Source of the DNA: Flavobacteriaceae bacterium
Lineage (GTDB): Bacteria > Bacteroidota > Bacteroidia > Flavobacteriales > Flavobacteriaceae
Length of the DNA: 35,566 nucleotides
NCBI GenBank assembly: GCA_013043005.1
Contig: JABDOZ010000175.1
Span: 1-35,566, forward strand
Direction: 5' to 3'
The notes below the pieces were generated by a model. It saw only the letters and a program-made list of their open reading frames with translations. It searched no databases and was not told where the DNA came from. The position numbers and the translations under genes are program-made. Of the stretch, positions 16,031 through 23,698 are shown piece after piece (within the stretch, counting starts at the first letter, position 1; each line of letters opens with the position of its first letter).

Positions 16031-16405
16031 ATGAATACAACTCTGGTAGTATCTTTAATTGTGATTGGACTTCTAGGGGGTATGTTGAGCGGAATGTTTG
16101 GAATTGGTGGGGGTGTCATTATGGTACCATTAATGGTGTTTTTATTGAGTTTTACTCAACATCAGGCACAAGGAACCAGTTTGGCCGTATTGTCCTTTCC
16201 AGTTGCGTTTGTGGCTGCATATAATTATTACAATTCAGGTGAAAACGTTGTAGATTGGAAATTTGCCATTATAATTGGTGCTAGTTTTGTTTTAGGAGGT
16301 TATCTGGGTTCAAAATTGGCGATTTCAATCAATCAAACTACTTTAAGGAAATTATTCAGTATTGTATTGCTAATAGCAGCTATTAAATTATTTTTTAGCA
16401 AATAA
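16031..16405 (+). CDS. Half-size TSUP (TauE/SafE, DUF81) family permease
   Basis: 124 residues with a classic TSUP first half: VIGLLGGMLSGMFGIGGGVIMVPLMVFL, then TSLAVLSFPVAFVAAYNY and GASFVLGGYLGSKLA. About four hydrophobic segments are present. Full TauE/SafE exporters have two such halves (about 250 residues), so this form must pair with itself or another half. Members move sulfite, sulfonates and related organic anions. The gene follows the transglycosylase stop by 2 bases, suggesting translational coupling, and abuts the stop of the convergent TPR-like gene with no gap. The substrate is unknown. Confidence 0.85.
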   Translation: MNTTLVVSLIVIGLLGGMLSGMFGIGGGVIMVPLMVFLLSFTQHQAQGTSLAVLSFPVAFVAAYNYYNSGENVVDWKFAIIIGASFVLGGYLGSKLAISINQTTLRKLFSIVLLIAAIKLFFSK

Positions 16406-16972
16406 TTATCGAACTCGTCTTGGTTGTTTATGACCACCAAAATGTTGATTAGGCATTTGAGACCGCTTCATATTCTCCTTCATCATTTTAATTTGATCTG
16501 TTAGCATACCTTGTTTATCCAATTTTTTTGCCTCAGCAAGTAATTTATGTGCTTCCTGTTTTCTTCTTTTACTAAACGCAATTCCAGCCAAATTCAATTT
16601 AACCATTGCCATATCATGACTCATCGATAGACCTAATTTTTCAGCATTCTTAAAATGCTTTTCAGCTTCATTCATATTGGTTTGGGAAACCATGATGCCA
16701 TGTAAAAAGCTGTAATAACCTTGCTGTTTTTTAACTAAAGCAGATTTAGGATTTTTTATATAGTTCAACCATTTTTGAGCACCTGAAAAATCTTGTTTTC
16801 TAAGGCGTAAAAATGCCAAAAGAATCAGTTCATTTTTAAAGTATAAAAACAAGAAAATTCCAGCAAGTAAAATAAACATGATACCATTACCAACATATCC
16901 ATCAATTATTAACCATACTCCATATAAAAATGAGGCTCCTGTAAGTACTAATTTTATATTTTTATTAAACAT
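16406..16972 (-). CDS. Membrane protein with two helices and a TPR-like cytoplasmic domain
   Basis: 188 residues. Two hydrophobic segments are near the N-terminus, at about 8-24 and 30-56 (VLTGASFLYGVWLIIDG and GIMFILLAGIFLFLYF). They are followed by a helical, lysine-rich region with TPR-like periodicity (AEKHFKNAEKLGLSMSHDMAMVKLNLAGIAFSKRRKQEAHKLLAEAKKLD). The C-terminus is basic and glycine-rich (HFGGHKQPRRVR). The family is conserved in Bacteroidota under a general domain-of-unknown-function name. No enzyme motif is present. The gene converges exactly on the TSUP stop, and its start faces rpmH across a shared promoter region. Confidence 0.75.
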   Translation of the reverse strand: MFNKNIKLVLTGASFLYGVWLIIDGYVGNGIMFILLAGIFLFLYFKNELILLAFLRLRKQDFSGAQKWLNYIKNPKSALVKKQQGYYSFLHGIMVSQTNMNEAEKHFKNAEKLGLSMSHDMAMVKLNLAGIAFSKRRKQEAHKLLAEAKKLDKQGMLTDQIKMMKENMKRSQMPNQHFGGHKQPRRVR

Positions 16973-16995
16973 TTTATATGTATTATTTTGGACTG

Positions 16996-17003
16996 CAAAG
17001 TTA
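16996..17003 (-). promoter_or_regulatory. Candidate -7 element for the TPR-like membrane protein gene
   Basis: Minus-strand TAACTTTG, a TAnnTTTG match, 24 bases before the start. No TTG at the normal distance. Confidence 0.35.
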
Positions 17004-17037
17004 ATAAAAACTATTATAAATATTTTTTAGTTAAGAT

Positions 17038-17067
17038 TTGCCAAATAAAAAAGGCTTTGTATATTTG
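17038..17067 (+). promoter_or_regulatory. Canonical Bacteroidota sigma-A promoter of rpmH
   Basis: TTG at 17038-17040, a spacer of exactly 19 bases, then TATATTTG at 17060-17067. The start of transcription should be near 17074, leaving a leader of about 65 bases. Confidence 0.75.
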
Positions 17068-17140
17068 CACCCGCACTTTGCAGGTATAGAAAGTGTTAGA
17101 AGTTAAAACAAATTAAAAGGATCAATAAAGATACATAGCA

Positions 17141-17299
17141 ATGAAAAGAACGTTTCAACCGTCCAAAAGAAAAAGAAAGAACAAACACGGTTTTAGAGAA
17201 AGAATGGCTTCGGCAAATGGTAGAAAAGTCCTTTCACGTAGAAGAGCAAAAGGAAGAAAGAAATTATCTGTATCTTCAGAACCTGATCACAAAAAATAA
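17141..17299 (+). CDS. rpmH: 50S ribosomal protein L34
   Basis: A 52-residue gene. The protein starts [20 protein letters not shown], continues [22 protein letters not shown], and ends [10 protein letters not shown]. These are the unmistakable L34 signatures, and L34 is a highly basic protein of the large ribosomal subunit. An A-rich leader (AATAAAGATACATAGCA) precedes the start, as is usual for Bacteroidota ribosome binding without Shine-Dalgarno. It has its own canonical promoter and a strong terminator 23 bases past the stop. Confidence 0.98.
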   Translation: MKRTFQPSKRKRKNKHGFRERMASANGRKVLSRRRAKGRKKLSVSSEPDHKK

Positions 17300-17322
17300 T
17301 GATTAACAATTGTTGATATTTT

Positions 17323-17353
17323 AAAGGTGTTACTTTTCGTAACACCTTTTTTT
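17323..17353 (+). terminator. Intrinsic terminator after rpmH
   Basis: Stem AAAGGTGTTAC (17323-17333) with GTAACACCTTT (17339-17349), 11 perfect pairs, loop TTTTC, then four further T. Confidence 0.9.
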
Positions 17354-17369
17354 ATACCTATATGATAAC

Positions 17370-17377
17370 TATTTTTG
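17370..17377 (+). promoter_or_regulatory. Candidate -7 element for carB
   Basis: TATTTTTG, a TAnnTTTG match between the rpmH terminator and the carB start, 20 bases before the ATG. There is no TTG at the usual spacing. Confidence 0.4.
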
Positions 17378-17396
17378 AAAAATTTTAATTTATCCA

Positions 17397-20249
17397 ATGC
17401 CAAAGAATAAAAATCTTAAATCCATATTAATAATTGGTTCTGGGCCAATTATCATTGGTCAAGCTTGTGAATTTGACTATTCAGGAACACAAGCTCTTCG
17501 TTCATTACGTGAAGATGGGATTGAAACTGTTTTAATAAATTCCAACCCAGCTACAATAATGACCGATCCGACCATGGCAGACCACGTGTACTTATTACCT
17601 TTAACAACCAGGTCGATCATAAAAATTCTCAATGAACATCCCGAGATTGATGCAGTTTTACCCACAATGGGTGGACAGACTGCCTTAAATCTTTGTATTG
17701 AGGCAGATGAAAAAGGAATTTGGTCGGATTACAATATAGATATTATTGGTGTTGATATAGACGCAATAAATATTACAGAAGATAGAGAGCAGTTTAGAGA
17801 GTTGATGCTAAAAATTGGTGTTCCAATGGCTCCACAAGCGACCGCAACTTCTTATCTAAAAGGAAAAGAGATTGCTCAGGAATTTGGTTTTCCTCTGGTT
17901 ATTAGAGCTTCTTTCACGTTAGGTGGGGCAGGAGCTTCTATAGTTCATAAACAAGAAGATTTTGATGAATTGATGACACGTGGTTTAGAAGTATCACCTA
18001 TTCATGAGGTGATGATAGATAAAGCGTTAATTGGTTGGAAAGAATACGAACTGGAGCTTTTACGGGACTCAAATGATAATGTAGTAATTATTTGTACGAT
18101 TGAGAATATGGATCCTATGGGTATTCATACAGGAGATTCAATAACCGTTGCACCTGCCATGACCTTGAGCGATAATACGTTTCAGAGAATGCGGGATTTA
18201 GCAATTCATATGATGCGAAGTATTGGTGATTTTGCAGGTGGTTGTAATGTACAATTCGCAGTAAGTCCAGATGAAAAAGAAGATATAATCGCAGTAGAGA
18301 TCAATCCAAGAGTTTCTCGATCTTCTGCCTTAGCAAGTAAAGCTACAGGATATCCTATTGCCAAAATAGCAGCAAAGCTTGCTATAGGTTATCATCTAGA
18401 CGAACTAGAAAACCAGATTACCAAATCTACTTCGGCCTTGTTTGAACCTACTCTAGATTATGTGATTGTTAAAATACCTAGATGGAATTTTGACAAGTTT
18501 GAAGGTAGTGACCGAACATTGGGCTTGCAAATGAAATCAGTAGGTGAGGTGATGGGAATTGGTCGGTCTTTTCAGGAGGCTCTGCATAAAGCTACTCAAT
18601 CACTTGAAATTAAAAGAAATGGTTTAGGTGCAGATGGTAAAGGCTATAAGGATTACGATCAGATAATAGAAAAATTAACATATGCCAGTTGGGATCGAGT
18701 CTTTGTTATTTATGACGCCATTCAAATGGGAATTCCATTAAGTCGTATACATGAAATCACAAAAATTGACATGTGGTTTCTTAAGCAATATGAAGAACTT
18801 CATTATTTAGAAAAGGAGATTTCCCGGTTTAATATTGATTCAATAGAAAGAGATTTACTTCTGGAGGCTAAGCAAAAGGGTTATGGTGACAGACAAATTG
18901 CTCACATGTTAGGCTGCCTGGAAAGTCAGGTATACAATAAAAGAGTAGAGTTAAAGATCAATAGGGTCTATAAATTAGTGGATACCTGTGCTGCAGAATT
19001 TAAAGCAAAAACCCCTTATTTTTATTCAACCTTTGAAAATGAGTTAGAAACTGAAAGTGGAGAAAAATATTCAGCGAATGAAAGTGTCGTTTCAGATAAA
19101 AAGAAAATAATTGTATTGGGATCTGGACCCAACAGGATTGGTCAGGGAATAGAATTTGATTATTGTTGTGTTCATGGGGTATTGGCTGCTGCAGAATGCG
19201 ATTATGAGACCATTATGATTAACTGCAACCCTGAAACTGTTTCTACCGATTTTGATCTGGCAGATAAACTTTATTTTGAACCTATTTTCTGGGAACATAT
19301 ATATGATATTATACGGCATGAAAAACCTGAAGGTGTTGTTGTACAACTAGGTGGGCAAACGGCATTGAAATTAGCTGAAAAATTAGATAGGTATGGAATA
19401 AAAATAATGGGTACGACTTTCCAGTCTTTGGATCTGGCTGAAGACCGAGGTTCCTTTTCAAACTTATTAAAAGAGAATAATATTCCTTATCCTGAATTTG
19501 ATATTGCAGAGTCTGCAGACGAGGCACTTCAAGTTGCGGATAAACTCAACTTTCCGATATTGGTAAGACCTTCTTATGTTCTTGGAGGTCAGGGAATGAA
19601 GATCGTGATTAATAAAAACGAACTGGAAGAGCATGTAGTCGATCTTTTAAGAAAAATACCAAATAATAAATTATTGTTAGATCACTATCTAGATGGTGCA
19701 ATTGAGGCTGAAGCAGATGCTATATGTGATGGCGAGAACGTCTATATAATAGGAATTATGGAGCATATAGAACCTTGTGGTATCCATTCAGGTGATAGTA
19801 ATGCTACTTTACCTCCTTTTAATTTAGGAGAATTTGTTTTACAACAAATTAAAGATCATACAAAAAAGATTGCTTTGTCATTAAATACTGTTGGACTTAT
19901 AAACATTCAGTTTGCTATAAAGGATGATATAGTTTATATAATTGAAGCCAATCCCAGAGCTTCAAGGACAGTGCCTTTTATAGCAAAGGCCTATGGTGAA
20001 CCTTATGTGAATTATGCAACCAAAGTCATGTTGGGTGAAAAGAAATTAAAGGATTTTGATTTTAAACCTAAGTTGCAAGGTTTCGCAATTAAACAACCTG
20101 TATTCTCATTCAATAAATTCCCTAATGTGAATAAGAAATTAGGTCCTGAAATGAAAAGTACAGGCGAAAGCATTTTGTTTATTGATAGTTTAAAAGATGA
20201 TCAATTTTATGATCTCTATTCAAGACGTAAAATGTATTTGAGCAAATAA
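17397..20249 (+). CDS. carB: Carbamoyl-phosphate synthase large subunit, lacking the allosteric domain
   Basis: 950 residues; it makes carbamoyl phosphate from ammonia, bicarbonate and two ATP for pyrimidine and arginine synthesis. Both homologous ATP-grasp halves are present. The first starts with ILIIGSGPIIIGQACEFDYSGTQA and has PTMGGQTALNL. The second starts with IIVLGSGPNRIGQGIEFDYCCVH and has VVQLGGQTALKLA. Both have metal-site motifs (VEINPRVSRSSALASKATGYP and IEANPRASRTVPFIAKAYGEP). E. coli CarB has about 1073 residues; this one stops after the second catalytic half, so the C-terminal MGS-like domain that binds UMP, IMP and ornithine is absent. This appears to be usual for Flavobacteria. 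carA is not nearby, so the subunits are encoded apart. Confidence 0.97.
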   Translation: MPKNKNLKSILIIGSGPIIIGQACEFDYSGTQALRSLREDGIETVLINSNPATIMTDPTMADHVYLLPLTTRSIIKILNEHPEIDAVLPTMGGQTALNLCIEADEKGIWSDYNIDIIGVDIDAINITEDREQFRELMLKIGVPMAPQATATSYLKGKEIAQEFGFPLVIRASFTLGGAGASIVHKQEDFDELMTRGLEVSPIHEVMIDKALIGWKEYELELLRDSNDNVVIICTIENMDPMGIHTGDSITVAPAMTLSDNTFQRMRDLAIHMMRSIGDFAGGCNVQFAVSPDEKEDIIAVEINPRVSRSSALASKATGYPIAKIAAKLAIGYHLDELENQITKSTSALFEPTLDYVIVKIPRWNFDKFEGSDRTLGLQMKSVGEVMGIGRSFQEALHKATQSLEIKRNGLGADGKGYKDYDQIIEKLTYASWDRVFVIYDAIQMGIPLSRIHEITKIDMWFLKQYEELHYLEKEISRFNIDSIERDLLLEAKQKGYGDRQIAHMLGCLESQVYNKRVELKINRVYKLVDTCAAEFKAKTPYFYSTFENELETESGEKYSANESVVSDKKKIIVLGSGPNRIGQGIEFDYCCVHGVLAAAECDYETIMINCNPETVSTDFDLADKLYFEPIFWEHIYDIIRHEKPEGVVVQLGGQTALKLAEKLDRYGIKIMGTTFQSLDLAEDRGSFSNLLKENNIPYPEFDIAESADEALQVADKLNFPILVRPSYVLGGQGMKIVINKNELEEHVVDLLRKIPNNKLLLDHYLDGAIEAEADAICDGENVYIIGIMEHIEPCGIHSGDSNATLPPFNLGEFVLQQIKDHTKKIALSLNTVGLINIQFAIKDDIVYIIEANPRASRTVPFIAKAYGEPYVNYATKVMLGEKKLKDFDFKPKLQGFAIKQPVFSFNKFPNVNKKLGPEMKSTGESILFIDSLKDDQFYDLYSRRKMYLSK

Positions 20250-20251
20250 TT

Positions 20252-20280
20252 AAAGCGACCGAAAGGTTGCTTTTTTATTT
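20252..20280 (+). terminator. Intrinsic terminator after carB
   Basis: Stem AAAGCGACC (20252-20260) pairs with GGTTGCTTT with one G-T pair, around a GAAA loop at 20261-20264, followed by TTTTTTATTTT. Confidence 0.88.
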
Positions 20281-20337
20281 TAACTCATACCTTCGTAGTA
20301 ACAAAAAGCTTAAATTAAATATTTATAAATAATTTTT

Positions 20338-20345
20338 TATATTTG
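20338..20345 (+). promoter_or_regulatory. Candidate -7 element for the ankyrin-DOMON operon
   Basis: TATATTTG, a TAnnTTTG match, 14 bases before the ankyrin gene start. The TTG partner is not seen. Confidence 0.35.
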
Positions 20346-20358
20346 AGAAAAACATGCT

Positions 20359-20877
20359 ATGAATAGAATTTTCTTCTTGCTCATATTTATTGGATTTTCT
20401 CAAGTTTATTCTCAAAGCGACATCTTTGATGCGTCTCGTAAGGGTCAGTTAAATGAGGTCATTTCAATATATTCTAAAAACCCAGAGGTAATTAATTTGA
20501 CGAATACCGAGGGATATTCGCCACTAATCTTAGCTTGTTATCATGGTAATGAAGAAGTTGTGCGGTTTATTTTAGATAAGGCTAATAACATAAATGGAAC
20601 GAGCAATTACGGCACTCCTTTAATGGCGGCGGTAGTAAAAGGGAATCTCAATATAGTAGAAATGCTTCTAGAAAGAAAAGCTGATACAAATATTGCAGAT
20701 TCTAATGGAACAACAGCTATGCATTATGCTGTAATGTTTAAAAACTATGACGTTATAAAACTTTTATTAGAAGCTAAAGCAGATTTAAAAATAAAGGATA
20801 ATCGAGGTCAATCCGCATTGGATTATGCAGCTATTTACAATGATAAAAAACTAAACAACCTTCTTAAAAATATATGA
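20359..20877 (+). CDS. Secreted ankyrin-repeat protein
   Basis: 172 residues with a signal peptide ending in QVYSQ. Four ankyrin-type repeats follow, recognised by motifs such as EGYSPLILACYHGNEEVVRFILD, YGTPLMAAVVKGNLNIVEMLLER and NGTTAMHYAVMFKNYDVIKLLLE. The last unit ends RGQSALDYAAIYNDKKLNNLL. Small periplasmic ankyrin proteins are frequent in Bacteroidota and proteobacteria, where some protect or accompany catalase or other partners. No catalase gene is nearby. Its stop overlaps the start of the following DOMON gene (ATGA), so the two are translated together and probably work together in the envelope. Confidence 0.85.
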   Translation: MNRIFFLLIFIGFSQVYSQSDIFDASRKGQLNEVISIYSKNPEVINLTNTEGYSPLILACYHGNEEVVRFILDKANNINGTSNYGTPLMAAVVKGNLNIVEMLLERKADTNIADSNGTTAMHYAVMFKNYDVIKLLLEAKADLKIKDNRGQSALDYAAIYNDKKLNNLLKNI

Positions 20878-21644
20878 CTATGAAAAAAATTACTTTATTT
20901 TTTATTTTATTTCTTTCAGCAATTATCAGTTTCTCACAAACTTATAGCACAGGATTGATGACTTTTAATGGGAGCTACACTGGTCAAGTTGATGTTACTG
21001 CATCAACAGTTACACTTACTTTAAATGGACCAGACGATAGGTGGCTTGGTATAGGATTTGGAGTTACTTGTATGACAAATAATAATGATGATGTTGTAAT
21101 GTTTGATGGTACAGATTTAACCGATAGAAACTACGTTGGAATAGGAAATCTTCCAGCTACGGATGGGCTTTCAAATCAAGATTGGGCCATAACATCTAAT
21201 ACAACTAATGGAGGAACCAGAACTCTGATTGCAACTAGAGATAGAGATACAGGTGATAGTAATGATTTTGTTTTTCCATTAGCTGAAGGTGGAATCAACT
21301 TTGTTTGGGCATATAGAGCAAGTCCTGGCTTTACTTTATCAAGTCACGGAGGGAACAGAGGTTCTTTAGCTGCAGGATTCACTCTTGGACTTGATGATTT
21401 TATTGTGACTTTAGACTTCAATATTTCGCCTAACCCTGTAAAAAATAGTTTTGATATTGAGCTTCCACAATCTGTTTATCACGCTAATATTGACATTTTT
21501 GATGTTTATGGAAAGAAAATATATAAGGGAATTGTTTCTAATTTGAATTCAAATCTGGATGTTACTTCTTGGAATAATGGTATTTATTTGGTTAGAATAA
21601 CGTCTAATATAGGAACACAAACCAAGCGACTCATAAAGCAATAA
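20874..21644 (+). CDS. DOMON-like domain protein with type IX secretion sorting domain
   Basis: 256 residues. A signal peptide is seen (ITLFFILFLSAIISFSQ). Residues about 25-165 have the layout of a DOMON domain, a beta-sandwich that binds heme or sugars: DRWLGIGFGVTCM and NDDVVMFDG, then NQDWAITSN, and an aromatic VWAYRASPG near the end. The last 75 residues are a Por/type IX secretion C-terminal sorting domain: FNISPNPVKNSFDIEL, IDIFDVYGKKIYKG, NNGIYLVRI and TKRLIKQ. The protein is therefore exported to the cell surface or medium. A second in-frame ATG is at 20880. A possible redox or carbohydrate-binding role is inference; the heme ligands cannot be assigned with certainty. Confidence 0.85.
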   Translation: MTMKKITLFFILFLSAIISFSQTYSTGLMTFNGSYTGQVDVTASTVTLTLNGPDDRWLGIGFGVTCMTNNNDDVVMFDGTDLTDRNYVGIGNLPATDGLSNQDWAITSNTTNGGTRTLIATRDRDTGDSNDFVFPLAEGGINFVWAYRASPGFTLSSHGGNRGSLAAGFTLGLDDFIVTLDFNISPNPVKNSFDIELPQSVYHANIDIFDVYGKKIYKGIVSNLNSNLDVTSWNNGIYLVRITSNIGTQTKRLIKQ

Positions 21645-21647
21645 ACT

Positions 21648-21716
21648 AATCGTCCTAGGATTGTTCTTCTGCACGTTTTATGGTGGCATCTAGAAGCCCT
21701 TCTTTAACTTTGATTC
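21648..21716 (-). pseudogene. Possible remnant of a gene C-terminus (RmuC tail-like)
   Basis: Directly downstream of the thioesterase stop, the minus strand has a short open stretch ending in TAG. It reads KLGIKVKEGLLDATIK and then RAEEQS. The intact RmuC upstream ends in a similar way: KKLGIKANKHLNEKLLKKADEED. The stretch has no start codon of its own, is preceded by a stop in frame, and is far too short to be a functional gene. It may be the tail of an old rmuC duplicate or of another deleted gene. Similarity over about 22 residues is weak evidence. Confidence 0.3.
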
Positions 21717-22271
21717 CTAATTTTTAGATTTTTCACTAAACTTTAATAAAGCATTTTGAGTTTTTAGCAATTCTAAATAGGTATCCATCTTAAACTCAGA
21801 AGATTTGAAGGCATTTATTCTTTTTTTGGATTGTTCCTTTCTAACTATACTTCTCGAAAATCGACGTATGCTATTTTTAGTATCCAATATAATTCCCGGA
21901 ACTGTTGCATTATTTCCATTTTCATCTTTGGCAACCATGGTAAAGTAAGACGAATTACAATGCTTTTTAACAGCAGTTTGTATATTTTCAGATTCAACTC
22001 TTACACCAACAACCATGGATGTTGTTCCTGTGTAGTTTACTGATGCTTTTAAAGTAACTAATTCTCCAACTTCAATAGGATTTAAGAAATCAACTTTATT
22101 AACCGATGCTGTTACACAATAATGTCCGCAATGCTTTGAGGCACATGCAAAAGCTATTTGATCCATTAGTCCCAGAATAAATCCGCCATGTATTTTACCA
22201 CTAAAATTTGAATTGGATGGCAGCATTAATTGGGTTATAGATACTTGTGACTCCTTAATTTTTTTAAACAT
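21717..22271 (-). CDS. Acyl-CoA thioesterase (hotdog fold, YciA/Acot type)
   Basis: 184 residues. The hotdog core is visible: MLPSNSNFSGKIHGGFILGLMDQIAFACASKHCG, then VTASVNKVDFLNPIEVGELVTLKASVNYTGTTSMVVGVRVESE. The HGG helix and the F-x-x-P-I-x-x-G-E-x-V strand are typical of acyl-CoA hydrolases of the YciA and brown-fat-thioesterase group. These enzymes hydrolyse acyl-CoA in the cytoplasm and act as oligomers. An extra basic C-terminal extension of about 45 residues (RFSRSIVRKEQSKKRIN...) goes beyond the usual domain. The gene is 11 bases after rmuC in the same direction, so the two are likely co-transcribed. Confidence 0.88.
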   Translation of the reverse strand: MFKKIKESQVSITQLMLPSNSNFSGKIHGGFILGLMDQIAFACASKHCGHYCVTASVNKVDFLNPIEVGELVTLKASVNYTGTTSMVVGVRVESENIQTAVKKHCNSSYFTMVAKDENGNNATVPGIILDTKNSIRRFSRSIVRKEQSKKRINAFKSSEFKMDTYLELLKTQNALLKFSEKSKN

Positions 22272-22282
22272 AGTATTCTTTA

Positions 22283-23599
22283 TTAATCTTCTTCATCAGC
22301 TTTTTTCAGGAGTTTTTCGTTTAAATGCTTATTGGCCTTAATTCCTAATTTTTTAATGTTTTCAACTTTGGTTAGTAAATTTCCTTTTCCAGTGAGTTTC
22401 TTCATGGTTGAATCATAGCTTCCTTTTACTGTATTCAATTGGTTTCCAACTTTTAGTAAATCATCTGTGAGATTTACAAACTGATCATATAGCCTTCCTG
22501 CTTGCTTGGCAATTTCAATGGCATTTTGTTGTTGTTTTTCGTTGTTCCACATAGAATCAATAGTACGTAATGTGGCTAAAAGAGTAGAGGGAGTCACGAT
22601 AACGATGTTTTTTTCAAAAGCGGTATTATAAAGGGAATTATCCTTATTTACAGCAATGGCAAAAGCTGGTTCTATCGGGATGAACATCAACACAAAATCA
22701 GGTGATTCAATGTCATATAAATCCTGATAATTTTTTTCTGATAATTGATCAACATGTTTTTTTATTGAGTTTACATGAGCCTTTAAAAACAATTCTTTTT
22801 CAGTATCCTCTGCATTTGTCAATCGTTCATAATCGGTTAAGGAAACCTTAGAATCTATGATCATTCGTTTGTTATCCGGAAGGTGTAACACCACATCTGG
22901 TAAAACTTTTGATCCATCATCCATTGAAAAACTTTGTTGAACAAAATATTCTCTGTCTTTTTCCAGTCCTGATTTTTCCAAAACACGTTCCAGCACCAGT
23001 TCACCCCAATTTCCCTGCATTTTACTATCACCTTTTAAGGCTTTAGTAAGATTGGTTGCTTCTTTGGTCATTTGCAAATTAAGATCTTTTAATCCTTTGA
23101 GTTGTTCCTTTAAAGCAGAATGCATACCAATACTTTCTTTTTGGGTTTCTTCTACTTTCTTTTCAAAACCCTTGATTTTTTCCTGTAACGGATCAAGAAT
23201 ATTTTGTATTTGCTCTTTATTTTGGTCTGTAAATTTCTTCGATTTTTCTTCAAGGATCGTATTTGCCAACAGTTTGAACTCTTGTCTTAACTGATTTTGC
23301 CGTTCTTCTAATTCTTTATCCCGTTTAAGGTTTTGTTCTTGAAGATTTTCATAATCCGCATTTTTTCTGGTGAGTTTGGTATTCAACAATTCTTTCTCTC
23401 TTCGGATTTCTTCACGTTCAAGTTCAATCTTATCAACAGTGTTCTTAAGTTCATCAATATTAGAATTCAATTGGTTTTGACGCTCTTCTAACGTGCTTTT
23501 TTCACTTTTACTTTTCAATTTGGTAAAAAGCATGCCTAAATAGGCTCCGATAAGTGTTGAAGCAAGAATAGCAAGGATAAGAATAAGGTTATCGTTCAT
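22283..23599 (-). CDS. rmuC: DNA recombination protein RmuC
   Basis: 438 residues. An N-terminal membrane helix (LILILAILASTLIGAYLGMLF) is followed by a coiled coil of about 150 residues rich in K, E, L and Q. Then comes the RmuC domain with QGNWGELVLERVLEKSGLEKDREYF, LPDVVLHLPDNKRMIIDSKVSL (the PD-(D/E)xK-like core, Asp and Lys in IDSK) and PDFVLMFIPIEPAF. RmuC limits inversions at short inverted repeats and has recently been linked to nuclease activity against foreign DNA in some phyla. It is the leading gene of the rmuC-thioesterase pair and lies 100 bases upstream of a dispersed inverted repeat. Confidence 0.93.
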   Translation of the reverse strand: MNDNLILILAILASTLIGAYLGMLFTKLKSKSEKSTLEERQNQLNSNIDELKNTVDKIELEREEIRREKELLNTKLTRKNADYENLQEQNLKRDKELEERQNQLRQEFKLLANTILEEKSKKFTDQNKEQIQNILDPLQEKIKGFEKKVEETQKESIGMHSALKEQLKGLKDLNLQMTKEATNLTKALKGDSKMQGNWGELVLERVLEKSGLEKDREYFVQQSFSMDDGSKVLPDVVLHLPDNKRMIIDSKVSLTDYERLTNAEDTEKELFLKAHVNSIKKHVDQLSEKNYQDLYDIESPDFVLMFIPIEPAFAIAVNKDNSLYNTAFEKNIVIVTPSTLLATLRTIDSMWNNEKQQQNAIEIAKQAGRLYDQFVNLTDDLLKVGNQLNTVKGSYDSTMKKLTGKGNLLTKVENIKKLGIKANKHLNEKLLKKADEED

Positions 23600-23635
23600 G
23601 AATTAATCAAGTAATTTATTCAAATATAGTTAATT

Positions 23636-23698
23636 TGTCATACTGAACGAAGTGAAGAATCTTATTATTATAGATGTTTCGACAAGCTCAGTATGACA
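23636..23698. repeat. Imperfect inverted repeat with two 27-base arms
   Basis: Left arm at 23636-23662, right arm at 23672-23698. The outer 11 bases of each arm are exact complements (TGTCATACTGA and TCAGTATGACA), and the inner parts match only partly. The right arm matches a single copy at 2163-2189 at 24 of 27 positions. The element abuts the stop codon of the btuD-like gene and may fold as its transcript end. It resembles the short palindromic intergenic elements common in Flavobacteria. Confidence 0.75.

Noticed and set aside
22283-23599. RmuC as part of a defence island
   Set aside because: RmuC has been connected with anti-phage activity in some contexts, but its neighbours here are a thioesterase and B12 genes, so a housekeeping role is the simpler reading.
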